Source: Isoetes taiwanensis (taxonomy: Eukaryota > Streptophyta > Lycopodiopsida > Isoetales > Isoetaceae). From it: DNA of 64,000 nucleotides. A model generated the notes under the pieces. It searched no databases. It saw only the letters and a list, made by a program, of their open reading frames with translations, and had not been told where the DNA came from. Location: contig JAJEKV010000078.1 in assembly GCA_021234155.1 (NCBI GenBank), positions 994,001 to 1,058,000 of the forward strand. Direction: 5' to 3'. The position numbers and the translations under genes are program-made. Every line of letters begins with the position of its first letter. Position 1 is the first letter of the stretch. This document shows, piece after piece, positions 12,153 to 23,190 of this stretch.

Positions 12153-12463
12153 ATCAACTCTTCCAAGACTTGTTTTTGTATCAAATCACTTACTTCAGAA
12201 GGTGTACCTGGCCAATTATGTGATGATATGCCCCATCGAGCAGCCTTTGAAGTACCTGGTGATACCACCCGTTTTGTGATGTTTCTTTTCAACGCAAGTA
12301 AAGGAAAACCAGCTCGCTTCAAGTTCCTTAGATCTGTTCACATAATTTATTGTCCATATAAGTGCCTCGCTTGGGGGGCATACCTACTTCAGCTAGCATC
12401 ATAGAATATGGTGTTTGGATTTTTACTCCAAGCTCTTCTAGTAGAAAACGCTTTTGCACCCGT

Positions 12464-13504
12464 TCATCTTTTGTGACAGCCCCGGTCCCCATGTTTGGCA
12501 GCCATAAAGGGCAACTGTTCTAACTTGTGCATTAAACAAAAGCTTTCGAAACTTCCAATGCCATATGTTAGCTTGTCTCTGAGAGGTTTAGCATGGCATA
12601 CAAAGCTCACGAAACCACACGTAACCCGCTTCTCCACAGCTATTCTCCACTTATAATCATTGGTTACTTCAATTCCAAGGTATTTGTACTGTGTAACAGT
12701 TTCAATCTCACACCCATCTACAATGAATGGTTTAGCAGCAGCACGAGACCCAATGATCATGGCTTTTGATTTGGCGTGATTAATCCTCATGTCTCTAGAT
12801 ATACAAAATGCATATAACTTATCCAGAAGGTTCTGCAAGCCTGCTGGACTCTTTGAAACTAGAACTATATCATCTGCATACAAGAGAAGGTGGATTACAT
12901 ACCCTTGAAGATCAGCCCCAACATCTCCTTGACAAAGCCAAATTTCCAATTCGTCAATGTAAATCCCAAACAAGGTTGGAGAGCAAGGACAACCCTGTTT
13001 TACTCCAACGGTGCTGATGACTTGTTCAGATGAGGGAAAAGAGAGTTGAACCAAAACTTGTTCATATAGACAAGCAACTGCCATTCGTAAATCCACAGGG
13101 ACCCCAATGTGTTCCAATCTATCAGCTAGCTTTTTCCGGTTAACACGGTCAAAAGCTTTAGTCAGATCAATAAAGGCTAGACACCTCTCATTTCCGGGGC
13201 CTTTGCCTCCTTCCATAATAGCCCTCAGAGTCACCAGGTGATCCGTGGTAGAATGCTTAGGCCTAAAGCCCGCTTGACAATGTGCTCTAGCTTTATTGGT
13301 GTCCAACCAAGTATTTAATTTATGTTCAAGCATAGAAGCAAAGAGTTTAGCCAAAAAACTGCTCACTAGAATTGTGCGGTAGTTTTTAACATTGTCTTTG
13401 TCTCCCGATTTATGAATCGGAACAACTCTACTTACGCACCAAGCGTCTGGAAACTTACCTTTGAGCAGCACTTTGTTACATAATTCAGCAAGCTTTTCAT
13501 GCAT
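12464..13504 (-). CDS. LINE reverse transcriptase domain
   Basis: RT blocks are in order: 'VVPIHKSGDKDNVKNYRTI', 'ARAHCQAGFRPKHSTTDHL', 'CLAFIDLTKAFDRVNRKKL' (FxDLxKAFD, catalytic Asp), 'VGVKQGCPCSPTLFGIYI', 'LLLYADDIVLVSKSPAGL' (YADD, catalytic Asp pair), 'MRINHAKSKAMIIG', 'YKYLGIEV'. It copies element RNA into DNA at the nicked site. Key catalytic residues are all present. The 5' end overlaps the endonuclease frame by about 70 bp in another frame. The 3' end drifts out of frame near 12600, where the shifted frame contains an 'ALYGCQTWGPGL'-like motif that is usual after RT thumb regions. Confidence 0.93.
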   Translation of the reverse strand: MHEKLAELCNKVLLKGKFPDAWCVSRVVPIHKSGDKDNVKNYRTILVSSFLAKLFASMLEHKLNTWLDTNKARAHCQAGFRPKHSTTDHLVTLRAIMEGGKGPGNERCLAFIDLTKAFDRVNRKKLADRLEHIGVPVDLRMAVACLYEQVLVQLSFPSSEQVISTVGVKQGCPCSPTLFGIYIDELEIWLCQGDVGADLQGYVIHLLLYADDIVLVSKSPAGLQNLLDKLYAFCISRDMRINHAKSKAMIIGSRAAAKPFIVDGCEIETVTQYKYLGIEVTNDYKWRIAVEKRVTCGFVSFVCHAKPLRDKLTYGIGSFESFCLMHKLEQLPFMAAKHGDRGCHKR

Positions 13505-14934
13505 TCTTGAGCCTCCCCATTTAAAAATTGCGCTACCAAACCATGCAGATCATTTGCCTTACCATTATGCATTGATTGGAGGGCCTCTATGATGTCCGAA
13601 ACCTCAAACATGGGCTGAATATCAGCTGTAATCAAAGGCATTTGTGGGCAGTTTGGGATGTTATACAAGTCTTCAACGTACTCCAACAAGTCACTCGATG
13701 AAAAATCTCCCATTTGTGGAGGAGATATCTTGATTCGTTGCCAAAATTTCTTGGAGGATTTAGACCCGACCTCCTTAAACATCTCATCATTTTGTGATTT
13801 GAGCCATAAACGCTTCTTTTGCCTTAATAACCGCTTATACGATTTGAGAGCCTCTTCCCTGTTAGCTGCAATCTTGTAATGTTTTTTAGCAAGCCTGCAC
13901 TCTTCATCAAACCACTTCTTGCATGGGCCAAATTTGCGTCCCCTAGAAACACCAAATACCCGTCTTGTTACTGACAAAGCAATAGAAGATAAAGTATCAC
14001 TGTAAGCAACTGAGTCTTGAGGCCAATCTGCATTATTGAGTTCAGAAGTAACCTCTTTTCTGTAAATATGAGCAAGCTCATAATTGGTTTTCACCCGAGC
14101 AGTTTTTTCTTTGGTCTTATGAAGTCTTTGCACTTTAACTTTAAATTGTACTAAAAGCGGTGCATGGTCAGAGTCTGTCTCTCTTTCTAGCACTTGAAAG
14201 TCATCAATCAAATTAACATGTTCTGGCTGCCCCAAAAGAATGTCAAACACACTATTACCTCGTGGTTGATAGCATGTGTACTTGCTAGATTCTGGAAAAG
14301 CTTTCAGCCCATTACAAACTATCATCCCAAATGTGCTGCATAACTGAAGGACATGCCTACCCATGGTATTTGAGGCAATGTCTGCTGATTTTCGGGCCCA
14401 AAGTGCATCATTAGTTTCCTCCAGCCATAGATTATTATCAGTATCAGAATACATTATTGCTTGATCCTCTCCCATCCGGCCATTCAGATCACCTAGAATA
14501 TATACCGCTCCTTTGTTTTGAAACTCCAGGATATCCCTTGAGATGTGCATGAAAGGATCAGTTGAACTTAGCTCAGGATGAGAGTATATTTGTGAGGGAT
14601 AAGGCTGCAAGGGTGCAAAGTATGCAATTGCAATGTGGGTAGGCACATCTCCTTTTATTTCAAGCCACATAAACTGATTATGCATGCTTTTTCTCACAAT
14701 CTGCACATTTTTGGCGATCTCATGTTTGGCATAGCAAGCGATTCCACCCCAACCGCGTGTACTATTGCCTCTCTCATTCCATACTGAATCTACGACGCTA
14801 AAACCTGGTATGTTTAGTAATCTGTGTGTATCATATTCCCATGTTTCCACTAAACATAGAATGTCACTGATAGCAAACAAGTGCTCATTGCTCAGGATCT
14901 TATTCTCTGTCAATCCATGTATATTCCACATCAT
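13432..14934 (-). CDS. LINE APE-type endonuclease domain with linker
   Basis: 500 codons. The N-terminus gives the apurinic endonuclease-like fold: 'MMWNIHGLTENK' (N of the first motif), 'ILCLVETW' (catalytic E), 'GWGGIACYAKHEI', 'VYILGDLNGRMGE' (GDLN motif), and near residue 250 'ERETDSDHAPLLVQF' (SDH motif). These motifs supply the metal-binding and catalytic residues that nick target DNA for target-primed reverse transcription. After about residue 270 a basic linker leads towards RT. The frame ends in the first RT motif; the true continuation is in the overlapping frame ending at 12464, so a -1/+1 break near 13495 separates them. The upstream region lies in the ORF1 area. Confidence 0.9.
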   Translation of the reverse strand: MMWNIHGLTENKILSNEHLFAISDILCLVETWEYDTHRLLNIPGFSVVDSVWNERGNSTRGWGGIACYAKHEIAKNVQIVRKSMHNQFMWLEIKGDVPTHIAIAYFAPLQPYPSQIYSHPELSSTDPFMHISRDILEFQNKGAVYILGDLNGRMGEDQAIMYSDTDNNLWLEETNDALWARKSADIASNTMGRHVLQLCSTFGMIVCNGLKAFPESSKYTCYQPRGNSVFDILLGQPEHVNLIDDFQVLERETDSDHAPLLVQFKVKVQRLHKTKEKTARVKTNYELAHIYRKEVTSELNNADWPQDSVAYSDTLSSIALSVTRRVFGVSRGRKFGPCKKWFDEECRLAKKHYKIAANREEALKSYKRLLRQKKRLWLKSQNDEMFKEVGSKSSKKFWQRIKISPPQMGDFSSSDLLEYVEDLYNIPNCPQMPLITADIQPMFEVSDIIEALQSMHNGKANDLHGLVAQFLNGEAQECMKSLLNYVTKCCSKVSFQTLGA

Positions 14935-15289
14935 ACACCTAAGGGTCGCGCTTTCCTAGTAATCCTTGCTGCCCTTTCTTGTTACTATCTTATTTCCTCT
15001 TAAGAAAGCCGTTTTCCCTTCATCCCTTAGTTTCTGTACTTCTTCCAGTAGTTTCTTCCTTTCAGCATGCTGCTGGAATGTTAAGTCTTCATTTAACCAT
15101 ATTTGTTGGCCTTTCAAATTACTTCTGTTGAACATAACCCGATGATGGGTCTGTTTCTACCTTCTATCTTCTTGCCTACTCTAGAACAGTACCTTAATCC
15201 AGGATTGTGGAGATGCATAGTTTCATTGAAGAATTTTTCTACTACCTGGTTGGTGTCTTCGCCATCAGATTCTTTGAGCCCCGACAGTT

Positions 15290-15595
15290 TTATGTTTGCT
15301 GCACGAATTGCCCTCTCTGCTTGTTCTTCTGCTTGCTATCAACTACTTGGATTTGGTGTTCTTGATGCAAGCCTTTTGTTTGCTGCAGCGCAGACACTTG
15401 TTCCCTAAGTTCCTGATTCTGAATTGTTAACTGTTTATTTTGTTCCAAACTCTCATATAGCAATCGCTTCAGTTCAGAGAATTCGCTCACTATAAAGGAT
15501 TTGATTTCAGTTACAATCTGGAGCACCTTAGATTCGTCTTCATATTCTGGTGGGTCTGTTTTGTCTGGGCTACCAATTGCTTTTTTCTTCCCCAT
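15290..15595 (-). CDS. LINE ORF1-like coiled-coil protein (N-terminal part)
   Basis: Starts MGKKKAIGSPDKTDPPEY, then a heptad-like segment with 'SEFSELKRLLYESLEQNKQL' and 'QNQELREQVSALQQ' that predicts a coiled coil. Continuing in shifted frames to about 15100 are 'NIKLSGLKESDGEDTNQVV' and 'RVGKKIEGRNRPIIGL', which fit the RRM-like ORF1 pattern of LINEs (G-x-x-E ... R-x-G ... RP-hydrophobic). ORF1 proteins bind element RNA in the ribonucleoprotein. A frame break near 15295 and stops beyond 15115 mean the protein is not intact. The start is the first Met upstream of the coil on this strand. Confidence 0.65.
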   Translation of the reverse strand: MGKKKAIGSPDKTDPPEYEDESKVLQIVTEIKSFIVSEFSELKRLLYESLEQNKQLTIQNQELREQVSALQQTKGLHQEHQIQVVDSKQKNKQRGQFVQQT

Positions 15596-15609
15596 CAGTC
15601 AATAGTTAA

Positions 15610-16200
15610 TCATCAAACAAAAACCCGGCCGGAAAACGTCAAATTCAGATAGCTAAACAGATCCAAACCTGGCATGCCATACACCATTGGAAAGATCTCG
15701 GAACCAGCTTTCCAATAAGCCTAAAAACGTGATAATCTGACATTGTATGTGAAAGTTATGGTCTGTCGAAGTTTTGTCGTACAAACCCTAGCGTCCAAAT
15801 TCAGTACATGTGTGAGATGGAGTTAACCTGGTAGTATGGCTCCAAAGGATGTATTTATATCTTCTTATATATATCATAAAATATTTTTGATGTGTCTCTT
15901 CAATCAAATTTCACTTAAAATTTAAACGGACCAAATTTGACAAAGTCATCCTCTCTTTACCCTAAAATTAAACAAGGTGCTGTGCACAGAGGGTTGCCTT
16001 CCAGTTTCCTGTGGGTAAAGTGGCTTAAATCAAACTGTGTGGAATCAAAATTTCTATTTCAAACCCCCCATTGTATTTGCCATATTTGCCTATATAGGAT
16101 GTTTGAACAAACGTAATTATCTCTAGATATAGCTTGATGTATCCGATCTAAGAGCGAGAAATAGAAGGTATAGCAATGGATCATTAGATGTGCCACTTAG
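15610..16200. other. Intergenic, no gene recognised
   Basis: 5' flank of the LINE and 3' flank of the PPR relic. AT-rich, no motif seen. The LINE 5' end could extend a little into it. Confidence 0.5.
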
Positions 16201-16220
16201 TGTTCATTCTCATGCAATCT

Positions 16221-17002
16221 CTAGAGCCAAATTATGTCTACAAGAGCACTTCTAATGGCTTCATCTAATTTAATTCCATGCTCTAAAATTTGTTTATAGA
16301 TAAGCCTGCCCTGCTCTAGGGCACCTATGCTGCCACATGCTTTCAAGACACTTGGGAATATAATTTCATCTGGTTGTACACCCTTCTCTTGCATCTTCTC
16401 CAAATAAAGTAAGGATCCAGGAGCATTACCATGTTGGGAATATCCCGAGATAATTGCACCCCAAAATACAACATCTCGATAAGATAATTTTCCAAAAGCT
16501 TCGCATGATTCCTCCAAATTGTCACATTTTGCATACATATCAATGATTGCACTACCTGTAACAACATTCAACAGAAGGTCGCATTTTAAAATCTGATCAT
16601 GGATAAACCTGCCCTGGCCTATAATTAATTATCATGCTGCTACATGCTTTCAAAGTACTCAAAAAAATAACTTCATTTGGCTCAATTCCTATATCTTGCA
16701 TCCTAGCAAAACATTTCATGGCCAACATATCTTCACCGTGCTGGACTAATCCTGCAATCATTGCACCCAGAAATGACATTACGATCTGACAATCCAGAAA
16801 AGACTTGGCACGATTCCTCCGAACTACCACATTTCGCATACATGTCAAATAGGCTATTGCCCAATACTAGATCTAATTCTATACCACTTTTGACAATTTC
16901 AAAATGAGCACGTCTTTCCTGCTTAAGGGAAGATGTCAAGCTGCATGCTTTCAAGACAATGGCATAAACATGCCAGTTTCCTTTTACACCTAGTGATTGC
17001 AT
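16221..17002 (-). pseudogene. PLS-type pentatricopeptide repeat relic
   Basis: PPR proteins bind organellar RNA, with PLS repeats typical of RNA-editing factors. Minus-strand frames give successive repeats: 'YAIVLKACSLTSSLKQERRA', 'VLGNSLFDMYAKCGSSEESC', 'GLVQHGEDMLAMKCF', 'VIFLSTLKACSSM', 'SAIIDMYAKCDNLEESCEAF', 'DVVFWGAIISGYSQHGNAPG', 'VQPDEIIFPSVLKACGSI'. They are spread over three frames with breaks near 16800-16740 and 16590, and there is no Met, E or DYW domain. The wording resembles the very large PPR families of ferns. Decayed fragment. Confidence 0.85.
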
Positions 17003-18400
17003 TTAAATATACAATTGCATGGTAGTTTCACAATCTCCAATTAGCGTGGGCCATTAGGATTTATATTGTTCTACCATATTTTGTATCTTGCTTTTTATTG
17101 CAATCTCCGAGGACGAAATATGCATTGTCTTTAAATAAAGGAATATTAAATAATAAGTTTTAATTTGGATGCGTTTATTTTGGCTCCTATAGCATTGCCT
17201 TTATCTTAATCTCGAATATTAACACGTCCTTGAATTTTATTTTGAATTAGTTTTGTTGAAAAGAATAAGGAAAAAGTACCCATTCCTGAAGTACCTAGTC
17301 TAGATACTTTGGCAGGTTCCAAAAATGGTCAACTGTAGCATGATTATCCCCATCACAAGGGGAAGGGAATTCATTCGGTTTTATAGAATCTTGACTGATG
17401 AAGCCTGAGTGCAATTCGTCATCTTAGATCAGCATAATCCATCTCATAATCTAATCGTATGGTGGCAAAGTTTGAAGATATCTTGCTGGATGGTTATTAG
17501 TTCGGGATTCTAGATATTCTGCTCTTCTCTTTTAGTAACTTTATGTATAAGGGCGTGGTTAACCCTGCTGGAGTGCAAGGCAGAGGTGCATTCTCTATTC
17601 TATTCTATTCTATTCTTTACATAGAAGCAGGTTAAAAGAGCATTTTGTGATAGGTAAATATTTTTGAAATCGAGGGTAGATTGCTAGAATGCAAGGTAAA
17701 TCCACCGGAATGCTTGATAAATCCACCAAAATGTTAGGTAAATGGAAATCCACCGGAATGCTTGCAGCATTTAAGAGTGATGCAAGTTTCAGAGAAAGAA
17801 ACTTTGCCAGATGGGGCTGCTTGATGGGACAATAGTGTTAATGAGGGGCATAAAGTTTTTTCTTCAAAGGTTTTATTTTGAGATAATTAAGCAGGGCTTT
17901 ATTTCTATTCAGATTGATGACGAGAATGGATTTCCAACGAACTGCATAACAAGATACATGCGATAATGGCATACAATCAAAGCATGGATAACGGCATACA
18001 ACTGATACCATAGAGTCGAGACAGGGCTAATTAGTATTGTTCTATTCGAAACCTAACCCAAATTTTCCCATTATTGCCATATCAACAAGGAAACGCAGCT
18101 GAGATTTTTTTCGCTCAAGAAAAGGGAAATCCAAGCTCAAGCAGACCTTTTTAATAAACTATTCTAATCACACAACACGGGGGCTTAGATAATGAAAGTC
18201 TTTTCTGGACTATGTATATTTTGCATTTACTGGGTATGTTTGAAGGCTGCCATGACCATCGACTTTGCTGAAATGTTGCCTAAAGTTACGAGCTTTACCT
18301 AGATCATTTGGTAACTTTTTTACGAATTGAAAAGACATCCTAGAGCACTAAACCCAAGCCCGCAAATAAGAATGGAACTACTAAATACAGAAAAGACTTC
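17003..18400. other. Intergenic, no gene recognised
   Basis: AT-rich. It holds a (TTCTA)n run near 17595-17618 and a local repeat of 'tccaccggaatgct' (17701-17765, three variants). No coding signal I can support. Confidence 0.55.
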
Positions 18401-18836
18401 AACTCTCATGTCATGCCTGCCCATAACTTAGTGGCACAACCGTTGGCCAAAGTACACTGAAATCCCAACCAGTGCACATCTTACTTGCTTCCAACAAACC
18501 TCTTTGGATTGAACAATTCAGGCTCACGGGATCTTTCCAGTTGCCCATATATTTACAAGCAATCTTTTTTTGACCCTTTACTTGCAATTTTGGTGTGAAA
18601 AAGGAGCTGGAGAATGCGATATGAATAAAAAAATCTAAATTTGGAAAATCTTTTTTCCAACTTTCTGTGCATTTCAACATTTCAACAATTTGAACCTCAT
18701 CCTATTTTGAGCATTTTTTTACAAAGAAAGGCCTGTTATTTGGAACTGAACTCGTGTTCTTGGTCGGGCTGTGGACACCTTTACGTGGCTGGTTATAGGC
18801 CTGAAGTTGCTTACTTTGTAGTTGCCATAAATTACA

Positions 18837-20935
18837 ATGCAAATAACGAATCCACTTTTGTCTGATCAACCAAAGGACTGTTTTTCTCCCTATATTCTTC
18901 CAGTAACACTTCCAGACCTGGTGCCCAAAGTTCTTCCATAAGTGACCTGTTAGGAATATCAATTGCACGCTTGGTAGGTGTGTTGGTTGTTGGCTGATCA
19001 ACCTGTAAATTACATATTTCCCCTTATAGTAACGGATGCAGACAGAAAGAGCATAAAATAATGTAATTACTTACCAGGTGCTTGTCCTTCAGGTAAAAGC
19101 TTGTTTATTTATGCACCTCCTCAAGATTGGATTTATGTCATGCTTCCAAGTTTCCAACATCGAGAGAATATAATGTCATACTTGATTGCATGGAGTTCAC
19201 TTCTTTCTCAGCAGTACAGGTATCTGTAAAGATATGTGACAAAACACAGATTTAAGACACAACAAATTTATCGTAGTTATTCTGGATGTCAAACGAAGCG
19301 CATCAGCAGAACTATTGAACATGCTCTTACTCTCAATAAAGTCCACAATGAATTCATGTTTGGAGACGATTTTACTTTGAGCCGAGACCTCAACTTCCCT
19401 TAGTTGCATTGTATGAAGAGCATTCTCATCCTCCAGTTGCCTTAAAAATGGAAAGATATAAAGAAACTAAGTATTTAAATATGCTTTACATAATCAAACA
19501 GTAATAACTACCTACCTAATAAGGGCAACAACAGATGGAACATGATCACCCTCGAGCTTGTGCAATGACGCAACTGTAGTATGCCATTGATCAGCAGAAG
19601 TTGCTGTGTCTTTCACGCTGTATTGAAACACGAATAAGCAGATTGAATCAAATAATATCTACATTTTTTAAAGCAGACAACATACCAATGTTGAACTAAT
19701 TCCTCCATGCGACAATGCTTTGCAGCCAAAAAGGCTGAGGCCTGTAGAGCATTTGCTTCTGCTTCATCATTGAAATGCATGATGCCGTTCTTGTGCTTTG
19801 CATGTAACTTCATGGGCCTTTGTCATTCCTTGTTGTAGGACTTTGGACTCCTCTATTGAGCTGTCCCTTAAATTCTTCACTCTAGCGGCAATCTGAAAGT
19901 ATTATAATGTAAGATATTGAGTGGATAAGATAAGTATCATGAAAGAATATTAATATGTGTTCCATTTAAATGTAAATCTTATTCTTTACTCTAGCAATAG
20001 CAACCTTATAAGCTTGATGTAGATCAGCAAGAGATTGATCACGTGTCCTTTGGGAAGCATCCATGTATAGACCCAACTCAGAAATATTTCCATCAAGGCT
20101 TACAAAGAAATCCTTCATGATAGTGAGAACCAAGCCTGCAGTTTCTCTACTCTTAAATGCAGCATGGAAGGAGTACGATAAAAAATAAATAACCTAAAGA
20201 AGACTGAAAAAGTTCGTATACTCATTCAACCAACCTCCCATTGCTGCTGGGCAAATGCAGCCAATTAAGATTGCTGCTCTGCCATTACTGATTGAACACC
20301 AGTCAACAGTCCTTCGGCTTCTGATGCTGCAGACGTGCAATAACTGCAACACCCAACCCACACTGTTGAGTGACACCATACGTAAGCTGTTTTAACGTTA
20401 AAAATACAATCTCACATTGTTCAGGTCTCCACATGGCCCTTTATCATATTTATATTCTTAGCAGTTTTGGAAGCCTTAGACTCATGGTCAACCACAGCTT
20501 GTATAATCTCAAACTGTGAAGCACATACTGCCTTCAAACATAAAATCCTCTCTTTTAACTCTTCTACAGCCTGCAATTACAAGCAGCTGAAAAAATAAGC
20601 AAGAAACACAAAAATATTTTTCCCACTAAAAATCTAAAACTGAAATATATTAAAAGGGAGAAACGTAAGATGATAACCTTCTCTTTGGAAACATTGAAAT
20701 TTTGTAACTTGATGCCCATGCTTTCAATCTGCTTCTGCTGATTGACTATAAAATTATTGACAGTGCTATCCAAGGCCAACAACTGCTGAGACAGTTCAAA
20801 CTGATATTTTTGTACAACCTTCTCATTTTCTGTCTCCATATTCTCTGACAAAAGGCTATGCTCTATGATCTGCTCCAGTGAGTGGCGCAATCCATCAGCG
20901 CCCAACCTCAATATTGGAAACCTAAACCTTTAAAA
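18837..20935 (-). pseudogene. Kinesin-5 (BimC/KRP125-like) C-terminal exons, truncated
   Basis: Kinesin-5 is the homotetrameric plus-end motor that crosslinks spindle and phragmoplast microtubules. Only stalk and tail exons are here, running on the minus strand: 'LRHSLEQIIEHSLLSENMET' and 'LALDSTVNNFIVNQQKQIES' (20930-20681), 'AVEELKERILCLKAVCAS' (about 20572), 'EAEGLLTGVQSVMAEQQS' then stop then 'LAAFAQQQWE' (about 20330-20240), 'VLTIMKDFFVSLDGNISEL' (about 20130), 'EEELVQHW'-type exon (about 19690), and the tail 'TPTKRAIDIPNRSLMEELWA' (about 18990). The last matches the conserved plant kinesin-5 tail (TP-x-KR ... IEELRTP). Introns with GT-AG ends separate the exons. No motor domain is found upstream. 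An in-frame TAA in the LAAFAQQQ exon and frame breaks point to a partial, dead copy. Confidence 0.75.
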
Positions 20936-20999
20936 TGCCTAAGAAGGACTTGGTAGTGCACTACCTCCAAGTCCAATCATAGGTACTTTCACGTTGCCC

Positions 21000-21486
21000 T
21001 CCATCCTTCACGTATGCTTCCACGTACTCCTATAAATCACAAGTAGACATGAACAAACCTGCTGTGACCTACTTTAATCTGCTACCATGTCTCTTTAACA
21101 ATCCTCTGCCTTGTCCTCTGCTTAATTTGGAAGAACTTCCAAGCCTTATAGATATTCCTGTGTAACAATCGGGACCTCTGTTTAGTAGATCACATTTGAA
21201 AACTCAATCCAAAAAGCATGCTTTTCCTTCACATGTCTGATGTATCAAAAACTACATACGCTAAAAATCTTCTTCTATTAGACTTTGTCTATAAAGAAAT
21301 GCTGGTAGTGCGCCGAAATCAAGCTACGAAGCAACTGCAAATAGTTATCTTACAATGGCCAGCTTCTGCCGCTTCATATGCCCAAATCGGCGGACCCATA
21401 TGATAAAACCAAAGATTGATTCCCAAAAATGGCCCAAATCGGCCAAGAGGAGGAGAAAATCGATAGGTTTTCATTTGCACTGCCGG
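21000..21486. other. Intergenic, no gene recognised
   Basis: The sequence immediately upstream of the kinesin-5 exons shows no motor-domain motif (no Walker A, SSRSH or DLAGSE-like strings in any frame), so the gene is broken here. Short frames are unsupported. Confidence 0.6.
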
Positions 21487-21665
21487 TTAGCCAGTTTCCA
21501 CACCGGCCGCCTAGCAACGCTGGCGACCGCCAGTTTACAGGAAACAGTAAGTTTTGAGCAGTTTCGGGTATATCTTGGGCATATTCTAACATATACTTAG
21601 AATATGCCGTAAACCCCACATCAACAAGGGTTTGCCCCCCTAGGGGGCAACCCAAAAATTACTAG
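21487..21665 (+). mobile_element. Helitron-like 3' terminus, copy B
   Basis: Counterpart of 55-230. The hairpin GGGTTTGCCCCC / GGGGGCAACCC spans 21628-21653 with centre CTAG. Eight bases later comes CTAG (21662-21665) followed by T, a canonical CTRR-T Helitron end. The upstream 140 bases share blocks with copy A, including 'ggcatattcta' and 'tagaatatgccgtaaaccc'-like text. Flanks after the CTRR differ between copies. The 5' TC end was not located. Confidence 0.5.
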
Positions 21666-22880
21666 TAATAGAAAACTGCTTAATGAACTTACTCAATCCA
21701 CATACCCTATAATTTTCCTATAAATTATCTTTTGTTTAGCAGGGTTGCCTAACCCCCCTTGCACACTTTCCTGCCTTCTGAGCTATGCCACGTGTCTTGC
21801 CACGTCGGCTGTTTTCTTTTCTAGCCGTCCGATTCTTTATTTTCTGATCGTAGGGTCAGGGAAATTAGAAAATCAAGTATTTGCCTGCCGGAGATCTACC
21901 AAGCTTTCGTGGTTTTCTTTCTTTTCTTCCTGCCGTTTAGGGCAAGTGCCCGTTTCGCCAGGTGTTCCGGGATGCTGTTCCTTTTGGAAGTTGCGCCATG
22001 AAACCCAATCCGCTCCACTCGAAGTTCATTACGCTCCACCAACCCAATCGGCTCCAATGAGTTCATTCTGCTCCAATCCGACCCATAGCCTCGCCATAGC
22101 CATCCTTTGACCTAGATTTTTCATGTTTTTGCTTATTGCTCTTGATCGGAGATTTGAAACCCAATCCTTCGAGTTTTTATTTCCATTTCTTCCTTTCTTA
22201 CGCTTAGGGCATTGCTAAAGGTCATTACGGACATTGAACTGGGATCTTTTCAGTTATGGAGTGGCTTCAATCAAGGTCACCGATTCTGATTTCTAATAGG
22301 TCAGATGACCAATAGATCCGCAAGTTCAAAAGCTAGACTTTATTTATCATAGGAGGTCTTGTGTTCATCATAGCCACCTCCTTCCGTGTTGAGCTAGGAT
22401 ATCCTAAGCCAAATCCTATGGAAGTTATGAAAGGCACTGTTTATTCCTAGATTAAATGGAAGTGGTTCAATTGCATTGGCCATCTCTTTCTTTGGGTGCA
22501 ATGATTATATTGTGCGGATTTAAACCACAACAAGGAACATATCACAGTCTAACCAAGGAATAAAGGTATGTATTTCGACTAAACCATGCATGTTTGGACA
22601 CTTTTGCATCAATGATATTATTGTCCTTGTAAGATGTATGGCGTAAGCTAGCCTCCATGTTGTTGTTGACCTCTATTGCCTTCATATAATGCACACTAGT
22701 TAATGTGATGTTGTGAAATATTTTGCAATTATTTATCGCAATTTGGATAGCTATGATCTTTAGATAAGGCTCACAGAATGTTCTAGCAAATGTCGAGGCG
22801 GGGAGTTTCTCCCGATGTTCTTAGCTATAACATACTCATTTCTTTGGAGTTTGCGAGATAGACAAAGTGAAGAAGCTTTG
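21666..22880. other. Intergenic, no gene recognised
   Basis: Contains a CCACGTGTC G-box-like string at about 21788 and a low-complexity Ser/Pro/Phe frame (21745-22110 plus) that I do not accept as a gene. The rest is AT-rich without motifs. Confidence 0.5.
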
Positions 22881-22889
22881 CAATTTTCC

Positions 22890-23190
22890 AACAATGCTTC
22901 AAAACGGTTGTATTCGGTTGCATTTAGTTACAAAGACTTTGTTTGACAAGTTACGCAAAATGAACGAGAATGGATTGAGGTCAAAAGATGTATAAAAGAG
23001 ATGAATAATATGGGATGCACTCCCAATGTGGTCACTTACAATTCACTTATTGATGGTTTTACGCAAAGCAAAAAGATATCACTAATGCCAAGAATTTCTT
23101 TTCAAAGAAATGAATCTAGCGGTGGCATGCTTGGGATGTTGTACTCTATAATACTCTTCTTAATGGGCTCTGCAAGGTTGGTGATATAGC
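22890..23190 (+). pseudogene. P-type pentatricopeptide repeat relic
   Basis: 'LFDKLRKMNENGLRSKDV'-like text at about 22940 is followed by 'MGCTPNVVTYNSLIDGFTQS' (from 23010) and, in a shifted frame, 'DVVLYNTLLNGLCKVGDI' (about 23135-23185). The TPNVVTYNSLIDG wording is the classic 35-residue P-type PPR. At least two frame changes within 300 bp and no flanking repeats: a small decayed fragment, unlike the PLS relics at 16 kb and 23.8 kb. Confidence 0.75.

Larger units (their letters stand above)
11603..15600 (-). mobile_element. Near full-length non-L1 LINE retrotransposon (degenerate)
   Basis: Minus-strand order: coiled-coil ORF1-like protein (from 15595), APE endonuclease (14934-13432), reverse transcriptase (13504-12464), Cys-rich C-terminal region (12152-11733), then a 3' tail of ATT repeats (about 11625-11603). 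Such a microsatellite-like tail instead of poly(A) is known for several LINE clades. At least two frameshifts (about 13495 and 12600) and one between ORF1 parts make it inactive as read. The endonuclease and RT are much better preserved than in the 0.7-2.4 kb element, so it is younger. No RNase H motif was seen. Clade not assigned. Confidence 0.9.

Noticed and set aside
12084-12404. 106-codon plus-strand ORF
   Set aside because: Antisense to degenerate LINE sequence between RT and the Cys-rich tail.
21745-22110. 121-codon plus-strand ORF
   Set aside because: Ser/Pro/Phe-rich, no motif, no intron or promoter support beyond a single G-box-like string.
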